NCBI RefSeq assembly: GCF_031585635.1
Contig: NZ_CP134196.1
Coordinates: 310,001-374,000, forward strand
Length of the DNA: 64,000 nt
From: Paraburkholderia sp. FT54
Lineage (GTDB): Bacteria > Pseudomonadota > Gammaproteobacteria > Burkholderiales > Burkholderiaceae
Direction of reading: 5' to 3'
Each line of letters opens with the position of its first letter. The first letter of the stretch is position 1. The position numbers and the translations under genes are program-made. Shown here one piece after another: positions 35,162 to 43,529 of this stretch. The notes under the pieces are model-generated. The model worked only from the letters and a program-made list of their open reading frames with translations. It had not been told where the DNA came from and did no database searches.

Positions 35162-36514
35162 ATGAAGATACTCGACCAGATTGAAGAGGCCAGCCCCGCG
35201 ATTTCGTACGCGGGCCTGATTGAGCGGATCGAGATTTTGCGCTCGACGTTGCGCTGGTCGTCGCGGCTGGAGCGCGCGGACATCGACAAGCTGCTCCGGC
35301 AAGCGACCTCGTTACGCGACGAGGTGATGCAGCTCTCGCACAAGGAGCGCTTCGTGCAAGCGGCGGTGGCCGCCGAGCCGCAGGAGCGCGCCGATCTATC
35401 GCGCGGTGCGCGACGCAAAGCGCTGCTGGAGCGCAGCTTCATTTTCGAAGGGACGTTCGGCGACAATCCGCGCCTGCTCGAGTCGCTCGAAATCGCCGAG
35501 AAAGCCGCGCCGACCGATTTACCCGTGCTGATCGACGGCGAAAGCGGCACCGGCAAGGAGTTGATGGCGAAGGTGATTCATGCCAACGGCTCGCGTTCTG
35601 ACAAACCGTTCATTTCTGTGAACTGCGGCGCGATTCCAGACAATCTGTTGGAGTCGGAATTGTTCGGGCATCGCAAGGGGGCATTCACAGGGGCTTCGAA
35701 TGATCGCAAGGGGAAATTCGAAAGCGCGCATACAGGTACCATCTTTCTCGACGAAATCGGCGAGTTGCCGCTCGCCGGCCAGGTGAAGCTGCTGCGCGTG
35801 CTGGAAGCACACGAGATTCAGCGCGTCGGGTCCGATGAAACGATTGCGGTGGATACGCGCATCGTCGCGGCGACCAATCGCAATCTGCGGCAGCTCAGCG
35901 AAGAGGGCAAGTTCCGCGAGGACCTGTTCTACCGGCTTAGCGTGATTCATGTGACGCTCCCGCCGCTGCGGGAACGCCGCGATGAAATTCCGCTGCTGAT
36001 CGCATGGTTCGGCGACGAAGCCGCCGGCACGTTAAAGCGCAGGCCGGTACGAATGACGCCGCGTCTACGGGACTTTCTGCTGAACTATGCGTATCCGGGC
36101 AATATCCGCGAGTTGCGCAACGTGATGTACCGAGTGTCGTGTCTGGCCGGCGACATGGCCGATGTCGATCATTTGCCGGTGGATATGCGGCCGGCGGCGC
36201 CCGGCTCGGCGGCGGCGTCCAACGCTGCGAGCGCAACGGGGCAGGAGCCGATCAGCGTGGCGAATCTGATGTCGCTGAGCGACGCAAAGCGAGCCGCCAG
36301 CGACGACGCCGAAAAAGCCTTTCTTGAGCGCGGCCTGCGCGAAGTGAGCGGCACGGTTGCGGAACTGGCCCGTCGTATCGACATGAATCGCTCGCATCTG
36401 CAGATGCTTCTAAAGAAACACGGGCTGCATTCAAAGGACTTCCGCAACCGTAATCTGTCGGCTGGTAACAAGAATGGCGCGGACGACCGTGACGACGAAG
36501 ACAACGAGACGTGA
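35162..36514 (+). CDS. Sigma-54-dependent activator (bEBP) without receiver domain
   Basis: 450 residues. The N-terminal about 100 residues are helical and match no sensor I recognise. The central AAA+ domain has GESGTGKE (Walker A), KGAFTGA (the sigma-54 contact loop), [12 protein letters not shown] (Walker B) and the [11 protein letters not shown] segment. The C-terminus has a Fis-type helix-turn-helix ([20 protein letters not shown]). It starts two bases after the exporter gene, so it belongs to that operon. It is the obvious activator of the sigma-54 promoters found before the peptide genes. With no receiver domain, control must come through partner binding or the N-terminal region. Confidence 0.92.
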   Translation: MKILDQIEEASPAISYAGLIERIEILRSTLRWSSRLERADIDKLLRQATSLRDEVMQLSHKERFVQAAVAAEPQERADLSRGARRKALLERSFIFEGTFGDNPRLLESLEIAEKAAPTDLPVLIDGESGTGKELMAKVIHANGSRSDKPFISVNCGAIPDNLLESELFGHRKGAFTGASNDRKGKFESAHTGTIFLDEIGELPLAGQVKLLRVLEAHEIQRVGSDETIAVDTRIVAATNRNLRQLSEEGKFREDLFYRLSVIHVTLPPLRERRDEIPLLIAWFGDEAAGTLKRRPVRMTPRLRDFLLNYAYPGNIRELRNVMYRVSCLAGDMADVDHLPVDMRPAAPGSAAASNAASATGQEPISVANLMSLSDAKRAASDDAEKAFLERGLREVSGTVAELARRIDMNRSHLQMLLKKHGLHSKDFRNRNLSAGNKNGADDRDDEDNET

Positions 36515-36537
36515 GCCGCGTCGATAAAGAAGCAGGC

Positions 36538-37308
36538 TCAAGGCGCGGGATTCAGCAGGGTTTTGTCTGACGCATTGGGGTCTTCAGCGCGCACGACCAC
36601 GGCGGTGATATTGTCGCGGCCGCCGCGTGCGAGCGCCAGCTCGACGAGTTCTTCAGACGGGTTCGCGCCCGCTGTCTTGCTCAGCACCGCGAGCATGTCC
36701 TCTTCGCTGACTTCGTTGCTCAGGCCGTCGCTGCAGAGAAGGAAGATGTCGCCGTCCGCGACCTCGATGGCATCGTCGTCGAGTTCGAGCACGTCTGTGG
36801 CGCCGACCGCTCGCGTGATCATGTGCTGCGCCGGATGATGCCGCGCCTCTTCCTCGGTGATCACGCCGAGCGACTTGAGCGCTTCCACCTGACTATGATC
36901 GCGCGTGAGCTGCCGAAGGCTTCCTTCGCGCAGCAGATATAGGCGGCTGTCGCCGGCCCATATATAGCCGCAGAAGCGGTCGCAGGCGAGCAGCACGACG
37001 ACCGTGCTGCCGATACGCTGCACCTGGCGGCGCGTGGCTTCTTCCCTCAGTTGACGATTGGCGGATTGCAAACGCGCGCGCGCGTCGGCGACGAAAGACT
37101 TCATGCTCGCCGGCGACGCGAGCCGGCCGAGCGCGTCGATCACCAGACGGCTCGCCAGATCGCCGACCGCGTGTCCACCCATGCCGTCGGCGACGGCCCA
37201 GCGTCCGAGTGCGGACTGGTCAAGGCAGGCATCTTCGTTGATTTCGCGGACGCGTCCGGCGTCGGAACGCGCGGACGACGTCCAGCGAAATTGGCTGGCA
37301 CAGGTCAC
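36538..37308 (-). CDS. PP2C-family Ser/Thr phosphatase
   Basis: 256 residues from GTG 37308. PP2C motifs are complete: RSDAGRVREINEDA, VADGMGGHAVGDLAS, WAGDSRLYLLR, LCSDGLSNEVSE and GGRDNITAVVV supply the metal-binding aspartates. It follows the type I peptide gene by five bases, so it shares its sigma-54 transcript, and it converges with the activator gene. It likely reverses phosphorylation by the kinase at 19292-21442, making peptide expression and dephosphorylation simultaneous. Confidence 0.9.
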   Translation of the reverse strand: MTCASQFRWTSSARSDAGRVREINEDACLDQSALGRWAVADGMGGHAVGDLASRLVIDALGRLASPASMKSFVADARARLQSANRQLREEATRRQVQRIGSTVVVLLACDRFCGYIWAGDSRLYLLREGSLRQLTRDHSQVEALKSLGVITEEEARHHPAQHMITRAVGATDVLELDDDAIEVADGDIFLLCSDGLSNEVSEEDMLAVLSKTAGANPSEELVELALARGGRDNITAVVVRAEDPNASDKTLLNPAP

Positions 37309-37313
37309 AACGT

Positions 37314-37601
37314 TTACACCGTATCGTTTCTGCTGCGTGCTTCGGGAGAGACAGTGATGTTCGAGTTCGCGCCGGTGTTGCGTACGTCGACCGACTGGAA
37401 CGTGTTGATCATCTGGTTAGCATAGAAGTTGTTGGTCACGTCGTACAGGTTCACGACGGGTCCAATGCTCGGCGTATCGCGTACATAAGGTTGAATCCAG
37501 CCGTACACCCACGGGGCGCCGCCGCCGCCGCGAATCGCTGTCATCGCCTTACGGTCTAGCGCGAGGTTCAGCGAGAGGTCGCTTACTGTAATAGAAGCCA
37601 T
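37314..37601 (-). CDS. Gly-Gly leader peptide, type I
   Basis: 95 residues. Leader MASITVSDLS...ALDRKAMTAIRGG; the core starts GGAPWVYGWIQPYV and contains NQMINTFQSVDVRNTGANSN, similar to the QLINT...NANGNN part of type C. Sigma-54 promoter at 37674-37690, and the PP2C gene lies directly behind it. It is encoded on the far side of the locus from the other peptides. Confidence 0.82.
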   Translation of the reverse strand: MASITVSDLSLNLALDRKAMTAIRGGGGAPWVYGWIQPYVRDTPSIGPVVNLYDVTNNFYANQMINTFQSVDVRNTGANSNITVSPEARSRNDTV

Positions 37602-38073
37602 GTCGTTTCTCCGGTTGGTCGCGTGTGTAACGCGCGCGGTGACGCGCAGTTAGGATGTATCTGGCCGGTATAGTGCAAGTGCTATGCCAATTCGCGAGTG
37701 ATTTGCGCGGTTTGTCGCAACGCCTTGATTGCCGGGCGATTCCGCGCGCTCGCGTTTACCGCGCGCGGGCGCGCATGAATTCATCGGTCGGCTGGCAGCC
37801 AACACGCCCGCATTCGATCCGGTGCGCGACCCAACACATTCCCGCCGCTCGCCGCACCTCTTCTTTCGACCCGCTTGCCCATTCCACGACAGCGACAAAT
37901 GATCGCCGTTCGCCAACACTTCGGCCCAATTTCTGTCGGCCAGCAACGCACACTCATCGCCCCCGGCAAGCTTCATTTTCCCGCCAAGCCTTTTAAATAA
38001 AGGCTTTCGAGCGCATGGCCCGGATGATGCAAAAGATCTCGCAACAGTGTTGGAAATCGAAGCGAGGCCAGCC
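37602..38073. other. Divergent region between peptide I and the LRAT gene
   Basis: About 470 bp. It holds the minus-strand sigma-54 promoter (37674-37690) and a GC-rich hairpin in the peptide I leader (about 37631-37647). The part from 37700 to 38040 shows no gene or recognised motif. Confidence 0.5.
37674..37690 (-). promoter_or_regulatory. Sigma-54 promoter of the peptide I/PP2C unit
   Basis: Minus strand TTGGCATAGCACTTGCA: TGGCAT-N5-TTGCA, near-perfect consensus, about 75 bp before the start codon. Confidence 0.88.
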
Positions 38074-38571
38074 ATGAACACGAACCAAACCAGCAGCGAA
38101 AACAGCGAAGACCGCTGCGACGCCGCGTCCACTATCGACCTGCCGATCGGCGCGCATCTGGTCACGCAACGTCGCGGTTACGAACACCACGGCATTTATG
38201 TGGGCAATGGCCGCGTGGTTCATTACTCGGGCTTTGCGAGTTCAGCGCACCGCGGCCCGGTTGAAGAAGTGGAACTGGAACGCTTCGCCGCCGGCCATCC
38301 GCTGTCGATTCGCCCGACTCCGTCCGCCCGCTACGTCGGCGACGAAGCCGTGCGCCGCGCGCGCTCCCGTCTCGGCGAAAACCACTATCGCCTGCTGACG
38401 AACAACTGCGAGCACTTCTGCGCGTGGTGCCTGCTCGGCGAAAGCCGCAGCGAACAGGTGCATTGCTGCTTGCGCCATCCGCGTACCGGCATGCATGCGC
38501 TGGTGTGCCTCGTGAAGGCTTTCGTGGAAAGCAGCGCGAAGGGCGCTCACGGTTCCGCGCAGTTCGCGTGA
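38074..38571 (+). CDS. LRAT-domain protein
   Basis: 165 residues; start at MNTNQTSSE (GAGG upstream), although a GTG at 38047 is in frame. The LRAT/NlpC-P60 fold is visible: GAHLVTQRRGYEHHGIYVGN supplies the catalytic His and NNCEHFCAWCLLGES the catalytic Cys. Bacterial LRAT-like proteins are acyltransferases or hydrolases of largely unknown substrate. It borders the peptide locus, and peptide acylation or lipid modification is possible but not shown. A small basic protein gene follows after 67 bp. Confidence 0.82.
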   Translation: MNTNQTSSENSEDRCDAASTIDLPIGAHLVTQRRGYEHHGIYVGNGRVVHYSGFASSAHRGPVEEVELERFAAGHPLSIRPTPSARYVGDEAVRRARSRLGENHYRLLTNNCEHFCAWCLLGESRSEQVHCCLRHPRTGMHALVCLVKAFVESSAKGAHGSAQFA

Positions 38572-38638
38572 ACCAGCGACACCGAATTTCAGTGACCCGT
38601 TTCAGTGACTCGACATTCAAGGATTCAAGGAGAACATC

Positions 38639-38896
38639 ATGGCTGCCGCAGAAAAGACCTTGCATTGGGCCGTGGACAAATGGCTTGCCCCCACTCCGTC
38701 GATGCCCGCACGCGTCGTGCAGTTCTGCCACCGCGCGTCGCAACATCAGCGCTACGTGTGCGTGGAAGCCTTGCGGCCGACCGGTCTGCTGTCGATCTTC
38801 TTCTTCCGTCATGACGACGGTTCGTGGAATGTGTTTCCGCCGCAAGCGGAGCGGCCCGCCATGAACGGCCATCGCCGCGCTTTGCTCGCTGCCTAA
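38639..38896 (+). CDS. Small hypothetical protein
   Basis: 85 residues (MAAAEKTLHWAVDKWLAP...), preceded by AAGGAG. It contains a conserved-looking SIFFFRHDDGSWNVFPP strand pair and has no membrane segment or signal. Same direction as the LRAT gene, 67 bp behind, so probably cotranscribed. It overlaps the end of the convergent LysR gene by four bases. I do not recognise the family. Confidence 0.65.
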   Translation: MAAAEKTLHWAVDKWLAPTPSMPARVVQFCHRASQHQRYVCVEALRPTGLLSIFFFRHDDGSWNVFPPQAERPAMNGHRRALLAA

Positions 38897-39771
38897 TTCC
38901 GCGTCTGCACGAGCGCTTCCTTGATGATCCACTGATTGAACAGCAGCATCGCCGGCGTCATGGGTTTGCCCTTCAACCATGTCAGCCAGTAACTGCCAGC
39001 GTGAACCTCCACTTCGAACGGGCGGACCAGCCGGCCTGTGTTGATCTCGTGATCGAACATCAGTGCGGGCGCAAGCGCGATACCCGCGCCCTGCATCGCC
39101 GCTTCCACCATCAACCGCGACGAATCGAACACCGGTCCGCGAATCGGCCGCGGCGCAATGCCGGCGGCGCTGAACCAGCTCATCCAGTCATCGGCGCGAT
39201 AGGAGCGCAGCAAGGTTTCGTCGGCGAGATCCTCCGGTTTCGACAGACGCGCGGCGATCTCCGGCGTGCATAGCAGCGCGAGCGGCGCATCGAGCAGCCG
39301 GGTCGCGAGCGAACCAGGCCACGTGCCGTCGCCGAAGCGGATCGCGAAGTCGAGACCTTCGGTGGCGAGATCGACCAGGTTGTTGTTCGTCAGCAGCCGC
39401 AGTTCGACGAACGGATGCGCGTCGCGAAACGACTTGAGGCGCGGCATCAGCCAACCTACCGCGAAGGTGCCCACCACGCCGACCGTCAGCACCTCGTGAA
39501 AATGGCCGCCTTCGAATTGCTTGAGCACGGCCTCGATCCGATCGAACGCGTCGGTCAGCACGGGACGCAGCGCGAGGCCTTCGTCGGTCATGGCGAGGCC
39601 GCGCGGCAGACGCTTGAAGAGCGCCGTGCCTAGCCTCTCTTCCAGCGTCCTGACCTGCTGGCTGACGGCAGCCTGGGTGACGTTCAGTTCGAGCGCCGCG
39701 CGCGTGAAGCTCAGATGCCGGGCGGACGATTCGAAGGCGCGCAGCGCGTTCAACGGAAGGTACGGTCTCAT
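38893..39771 (-). CDS. LysR-type regulator, AmpR/PenR-like
   Basis: 292 residues. The N-terminal winged helix (LPLNALRAFESSARHLSFTR, about 5-60) and the effector domain closely follow the AmpR pattern (VGVVGTFAVGWLMPRL; LLRSYRADDWMSWFSAAG; FDSSRLMVEAAMQGAGIALAP). AmpR/PenR proteins activate a divergent beta-lactamase gene in response to cell-wall fragments, but no beta-lactamase is next to it here (the divergent neighbour is DUF4126). It may control a distant gene. Confidence 0.85.
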   Translation of the reverse strand: MRPYLPLNALRAFESSARHLSFTRAALELNVTQAAVSQQVRTLEERLGTALFKRLPRGLAMTDEGLALRPVLTDAFDRIEAVLKQFEGGHFHEVLTVGVVGTFAVGWLMPRLKSFRDAHPFVELRLLTNNNLVDLATEGLDFAIRFGDGTWPGSLATRLLDAPLALLCTPEIAARLSKPEDLADETLLRSYRADDWMSWFSAAGIAPRPIRGPVFDSSRLMVEAAMQGAGIALAPALMFDHEINTGRLVRPFEVEVHAGSYWLTWLKGKPMTPAMLLFNQWIIKEALVQTRN

Positions 39772-40098
39772 GGCGAAGGCATAAGATTTTCTTGTGAGTT
39801 GGCTAACTTATCATCGTTTGTCCTCGTCGTCGTGGGCGCAGTTGCTGGGACAGCGACGCACGCGACGCGACGCAACGCGACGCATGGCCGATGCATCCCG
39901 CGGCTATCGCCGCCGATGCCCCGTCGAAGTATGCGACACTAGGGCCACACCGAAAGGAGGCAACAGCGAATCGGCCTCGATGGATGCGGTGAGAAGTTGA
40001 CTGTCCATGGAAATGCTCGACACTTTCTGCCGACGTTCGTCCAGGTAAGCCGTCGGCTTGTTCAACTACGCATCGTTGCCCTTGATTCGGAGTCCCCT
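39772..40098. other. Intergenic region with short GCGACGCA-type repeats
   Basis: About 330 bp. A low-complexity run of GACGCA/GCGACGC repeats lies near 39853-39885. The promoter of the LysR gene and of DUF4126 should lie here; no clear -35/-10 pair is seen. Confidence 0.4.
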
Positions 40099-40563
40099 AT
40101 GTCTGTCTTTGTCCTGGCATTGCTGATCGGCGTCGTGGCCGGCCTGCGCGCGATGACCGCGCCCGCCGCGGTCAGTTGGGCGGCGCATCTGGGCTGGTTG
40201 CCGCTGCAAGACACCCCGCTGGCTTTTCTCGGCTTCACCGCCACACCGTATGTCTTCACGGTGCTGGCCATTGTCGAACTGATCACCGACCAGCTGCCGA
40301 AAACCCCTAGCCGTACGGTGCCGATGCAATTCGGCGCGCGTCTCGTGCTGGGCGGGTTGAGCGGTGCGGCGATCGGCGCGGCGCATGGCGCAGTGGGGAA
40401 CGGGTTGATCGCGGGATTGATCGGCGTCGTGATCGGCACCGTGGGCGGCGCGAGAGTTCGCGGCGTAATGGCGCGTGCGTTCGGACGGGACCAGCCGGCT
40501 GCGTTGATCGAAGATGCGGTGGCGATCGTCGGTGCGGCGTTGATCGTGATGGCGTTGCGATGA
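40099..40563 (+). CDS. DUF4126 membrane protein
   Basis: 154 residues starting MSVFVLALLIG with GGAG nearby. Several hydrophobic helices with glycine-rich motifs (GVVAGLRAMTAPAAVSWAAH, GARLVLGGLSGAAIGAA) match the DUF4126 family of small inner-membrane proteins of unknown function. Confidence 0.82.
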   Translation: MSVFVLALLIGVVAGLRAMTAPAAVSWAAHLGWLPLQDTPLAFLGFTATPYVFTVLAIVELITDQLPKTPSRTVPMQFGARLVLGGLSGAAIGAAHGAVGNGLIAGLIGVVIGTVGGARVRGVMARAFGRDQPAALIEDAVAIVGAALIVMALR

Positions 40564-40611
40564 TGCGATTCGGCGAGACGCAGCGCGCCTCGCCGAATCG
40601 GCACGGACAGT

Positions 40612-41628
40612 CTAGCCGGCCCGTGCGATACGTGAATCGACGGATGCCCGCGGCGCGGGTAGGGCACTCATAGGCGCGGTGGCGGGAATCGGCTTGCCGC
40701 GTACTAGCAAGCCCAGCGTCTTCACCGCCAGAATCGCGATGATCACATTCGCCGCGATGAACAGAACCGGCGCGGCCCATTCGACCGGCCCGGTCGCGCC
40801 TCGTTCGACCATCCGAAGCGCCATCGTCGGCAGGGCGGCGACGCCGAAGCTGAAGGCCCAGTACGCCGGCACGAAAGCCTGTTGGCGGATCCACGGCAGC
40901 AAACGCAGGAGCAGCAGAGCCTGGTACAAGCCGTAGCCGAGCAGCACCAGGGCGAACAGGTCAGGCGTGCCGCTGCTCAGGCTCAGATAGGTCACGCCGC
41001 CCACCACCGGCGGCGCCAGCTGGATGCCGAGCACCGGGCGCAATGCGTCGGGCAGCGGTTCATGCACCGCCGCGCGGTGCAGGATCAGCGACTCGATCGC
41101 GAGCCACGACAGCAAACCCGCGCCGAAAAACAGTCCGCCCAGTTGATGGAAACCGAAGGCGACCGAAGCCGTGCCGGCTACGAAGCTCGGCGCCACCGTC
41201 GGCAGATAAATGGCTGGCGTCACCAGTTCAGGCTTGCGGCCACCCTGCCAGAGCCGTCCACGCAGATACACACCGAGCGCCAGTTGCGCGACCACGGCCA
41301 CGCCGAACAACGCGAGCGCCAACGCGTGCGCGTACGGCTGCAGAAGCTGCGCGGCCAGCAGGCTCGAAACGGGGCCGAGCGCCGCAAACGACGATTGCAC
41401 CGGATGCTGCATTTCCGCGCGCGCTTCGGCGGCATGCGTCAGCCACTTTTGCCCGTAGGCCGCCAGAATCACAAACCACACGACGAGCGCGGCCACAGTC
41501 ATCAAGTCGCCCGCGGCGGCCGGCAGGTGCCAGAGCCCGATCGCCACGCGCCACAGATTGGCGAACGCCAGTGCGCCCACGGCGATCCCGAAGAAGGCAA
41601 CTGGAATCGTCCCACGATTGCTGTTCAT
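40612..41628 (-). CDS. tehA: TehA-like transporter (TDT/SLAC1 family)
   Basis: 338 residues from the ATG with GGAGG seven bases upstream. Ten predicted helices with TDT-family features: PVAFFGIAVGALAFANLWR in helix 1 and LPTVAPSFVAGTASVAFGF in helix 5. TehA-type proteins are anion channels or tellurite/dicarboxylate carriers; here tellurite resistance is only a name by homology. No tehB methyltransferase is adjacent. Confidence 0.82.
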   Translation of the reverse strand: MNSNRGTIPVAFFGIAVGALAFANLWRVAIGLWHLPAAAGDLMTVAALVVWFVILAAYGQKWLTHAAEARAEMQHPVQSSFAALGPVSSLLAAQLLQPYAHALALALFGVAVVAQLALGVYLRGRLWQGGRKPELVTPAIYLPTVAPSFVAGTASVAFGFHQLGGLFFGAGLLSWLAIESLILHRAAVHEPLPDALRPVLGIQLAPPVVGGVTYLSLSSGTPDLFALVLLGYGLYQALLLLRLLPWIRQQAFVPAYWAFSFGVAALPTMALRMVERGATGPVEWAAPVLFIAANVIIAILAVKTLGLLVRGKPIPATAPMSALPAPRASVDSRIARAG

Positions 41629-41899
41629 CACCGATCCTCCGAAAGTTGCGTCGCGCTCCGCTGTTCCGGCTCCGCGCGATCGATGACGTACTGTAAAAGG
41701 CGGCGGCAAAACGCTGAATGCTGGGCGCGCTCAACAAATCGCGCGATCGTCTCAAGATGCAACGTGCCATGTCCGGCAAGTCTTCGCGCGGTGGCTTCAG
41801 GTCATATCTCGGATTCCGCGAAGATTCCCCGTCAAAGCGCCCGTGGCGGGTATGACAGCCCGGCGTCATGGCGTAAAATTTCGGCTTCCCTATGAAGTC

Positions 41900-42673
41900 A
41901 TGCCAACCATGCCAACACCTGCGGACAAATCGAACACGAAGGAAAGCGAGGGTGTTGCCGTCATCGATCGTGCTTGCGCCATCCTGTTCGCCTTCCGGCC
42001 GGACGACGCCGCGCTCACGCTCGCCGAACTGGCGGCGCGCACGGGGCTTTACAAGAGCACGTTGTTGCGGCTCGCGGGTTCGCTGATCCAGCACCGTCTG
42101 CTGCTGCGTCTCGACGACGGCCGCTATCAACTCGGCTCCGCCACCTTCATGCTGGGAGCGCTGTATCAGCGCAGCCTCAACCTCGGCGATATTCTGGTGC
42201 CGCTCATGCGCGAACTCGCGGAAACCAGCGGTGAAAGCGTGTCGTTCTACGTACGCGACGAAGCGGTGCGGGTGTGTCTGCATCGGGTGGATTCGAAGCA
42301 TGCGGTGCGTTTTCACGTGCGTGAAGGCGACGTGCTGCCGCTGGAAAGCGGTTCGGGCGGTCATGCATTGCTCGCCTTCGACGGCATGCCGGGCGCACCG
42401 TACGACAGGATTCGCGAGGACTTTTACTGTGTGTCGATCGGCGAGCGCGACCGGGAGACGGCGGGTGTTTCCATGCCGGTATTCGGCGTACGTCAAAGCC
42501 TGCGCGGCGTGCTGACGCTGGCGGGTCCGAGCTCGCGTATCGACCAGGCGTTTCTCGAACGCAATCTCGGCGCGCTGTTCGATTGCGCCGCGCGCGCCAC
42601 CGACGCCTTGGGCGGCGATTCGCGCGCCATGCGCAACGCGCAGCGGCGCGCGGCCGAAGTTCAGGACAAGTAG
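41900..42673 (+). CDS. IclR-family regulator
   Basis: 257 residues from ATG 41900 (ATG 41909 also possible; an earlier ATG is unlikely). A winged helix (about 22-80: LTLAELAARTGLYKSTLLRL) and a GAF-like IclR effector domain are clear. Convergent with, and probably regulating, the MFS/CaiB/citryl-CoA-lyase-like operon on the other strand. Confidence 0.82.
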   Translation: MPTMPTPADKSNTKESEGVAVIDRACAILFAFRPDDAALTLAELAARTGLYKSTLLRLAGSLIQHRLLLRLDDGRYQLGSATFMLGALYQRSLNLGDILVPLMRELAETSGESVSFYVRDEAVRVCLHRVDSKHAVRFHVREGDVLPLESGSGGHALLAFDGMPGAPYDRIREDFYCVSIGERDRETAGVSMPVFGVRQSLRGVLTLAGPSSRIDQAFLERNLGALFDCAARATDALGGDSRAMRNAQRRAAEVQDK

Positions 42674-42702
42674 TTCAGGACAAGCAGCTCAGGGCAGGTG
42701 GT

Positions 42703-43527
42703 TCAAGGCAAATGCCGCTCGGGCTTGCCGGTGTACGTGTAGGCCATCTGGCGTGGCATCGGACCTTTGTTGCGCTCCTTGCGTCCGCGCTGTTCCCATG
42801 CATGCGACAGAATGCCGACCGCGCGCGACAGGCAGAACACGCCGCGCGCCAACTCGGGCGCAAAACCGAGTTCGGCGTAGATCACAGCGGTGGCGCCGTC
42901 GATATTCATCGGCACGGGCTTGCTCTTGCGGCCCATGAGCAGCGCTTCGATGCCGCGTGCGATCGCGGCATAGCGTCCGCTGATGCGCTCCGCACGCACG
43001 TTCTCGTCCACCAGCGCGAGAAGCCGCGGCGCACGCGGATCGACCGGATGAAAGCGATGCCCGAAGCCAGGCAGATATTTGCCGTGCGCCGCGATGAAGG
43101 TATCCACGCCTTGTTCGACGGCGTCTTCCAACGCGGCGCCCGCTCGCATGCGCGCATCGATCGCGTCGTACAGTTCGACCGCCTGCTGACCCGCGCCGCC
43201 GTGCACGTCGTCCAGCGCGTTGATCGCGGAGGCCATCGCGCCGTTCAGCGGTAAGCCGCAACTAGTCGCGATCCGCGAGATCGCAATCGACGGCGCGTGC
43301 GGCCCATGATCCACCGACGAAACCAGCGCCGCTTCGAACAGACGTGCCTGCTCGACGTCGGGCAGTTCGCCGCGCAGCATCAGCCAGATCATCTGCGGAA
43401 AGCTGATGTTGCCGATCAATTCCTGGATCGGGAAACCGCGCACGTTGATCGAGCCCGGATGAATGTCGATGATCGAGGTGCTCCAATAGTCGGCAGCGAG
43501 CTTCGCTGCGTCGAATGCCTGCGTCAT
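42703..43527 (-). CDS. Citryl-CoA lyase-like protein (citrate synthase fold)
   Basis: 274 residues, shorter than citrate synthase. Active-site regions are recognisable: HGGAGQQ (His274 region of citrate synthase), GFGHRFHP (His320 region) and MNIDGA (Asp375 region). Such short homologues split a hydroxy-acyl-CoA such as citryl-CoA to oxaloacetate and an acyl-CoA. It lies two bases behind the CaiB-type CoA-transferase gene, which would make the CoA ester. Substrate unknown. Confidence 0.8.
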   Translation of the reverse strand: MTQAFDAAKLAADYWSTSIIDIHPGSINVRGFPIQELIGNISFPQMIWLMLRGELPDVEQARLFEAALVSSVDHGPHAPSIAISRIATSCGLPLNGAMASAINALDDVHGGAGQQAVELYDAIDARMRAGAALEDAVEQGVDTFIAAHGKYLPGFGHRFHPVDPRAPRLLALVDENVRAERISGRYAAIARGIEALLMGRKSKPVPMNIDGATAVIYAELGFAPELARGVFCLSRAVGILSHAWEQRGRKERNKGPMPRQMAYTYTGKPERHLP

Positions 43528-43529
43528 GT

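Noticed and set aside
39853..39885. GACGCA repeat as a CRISPR-like or iteron array
   Set aside because: Units are short, imperfect and run together without spacers; simple low-complexity sequence.
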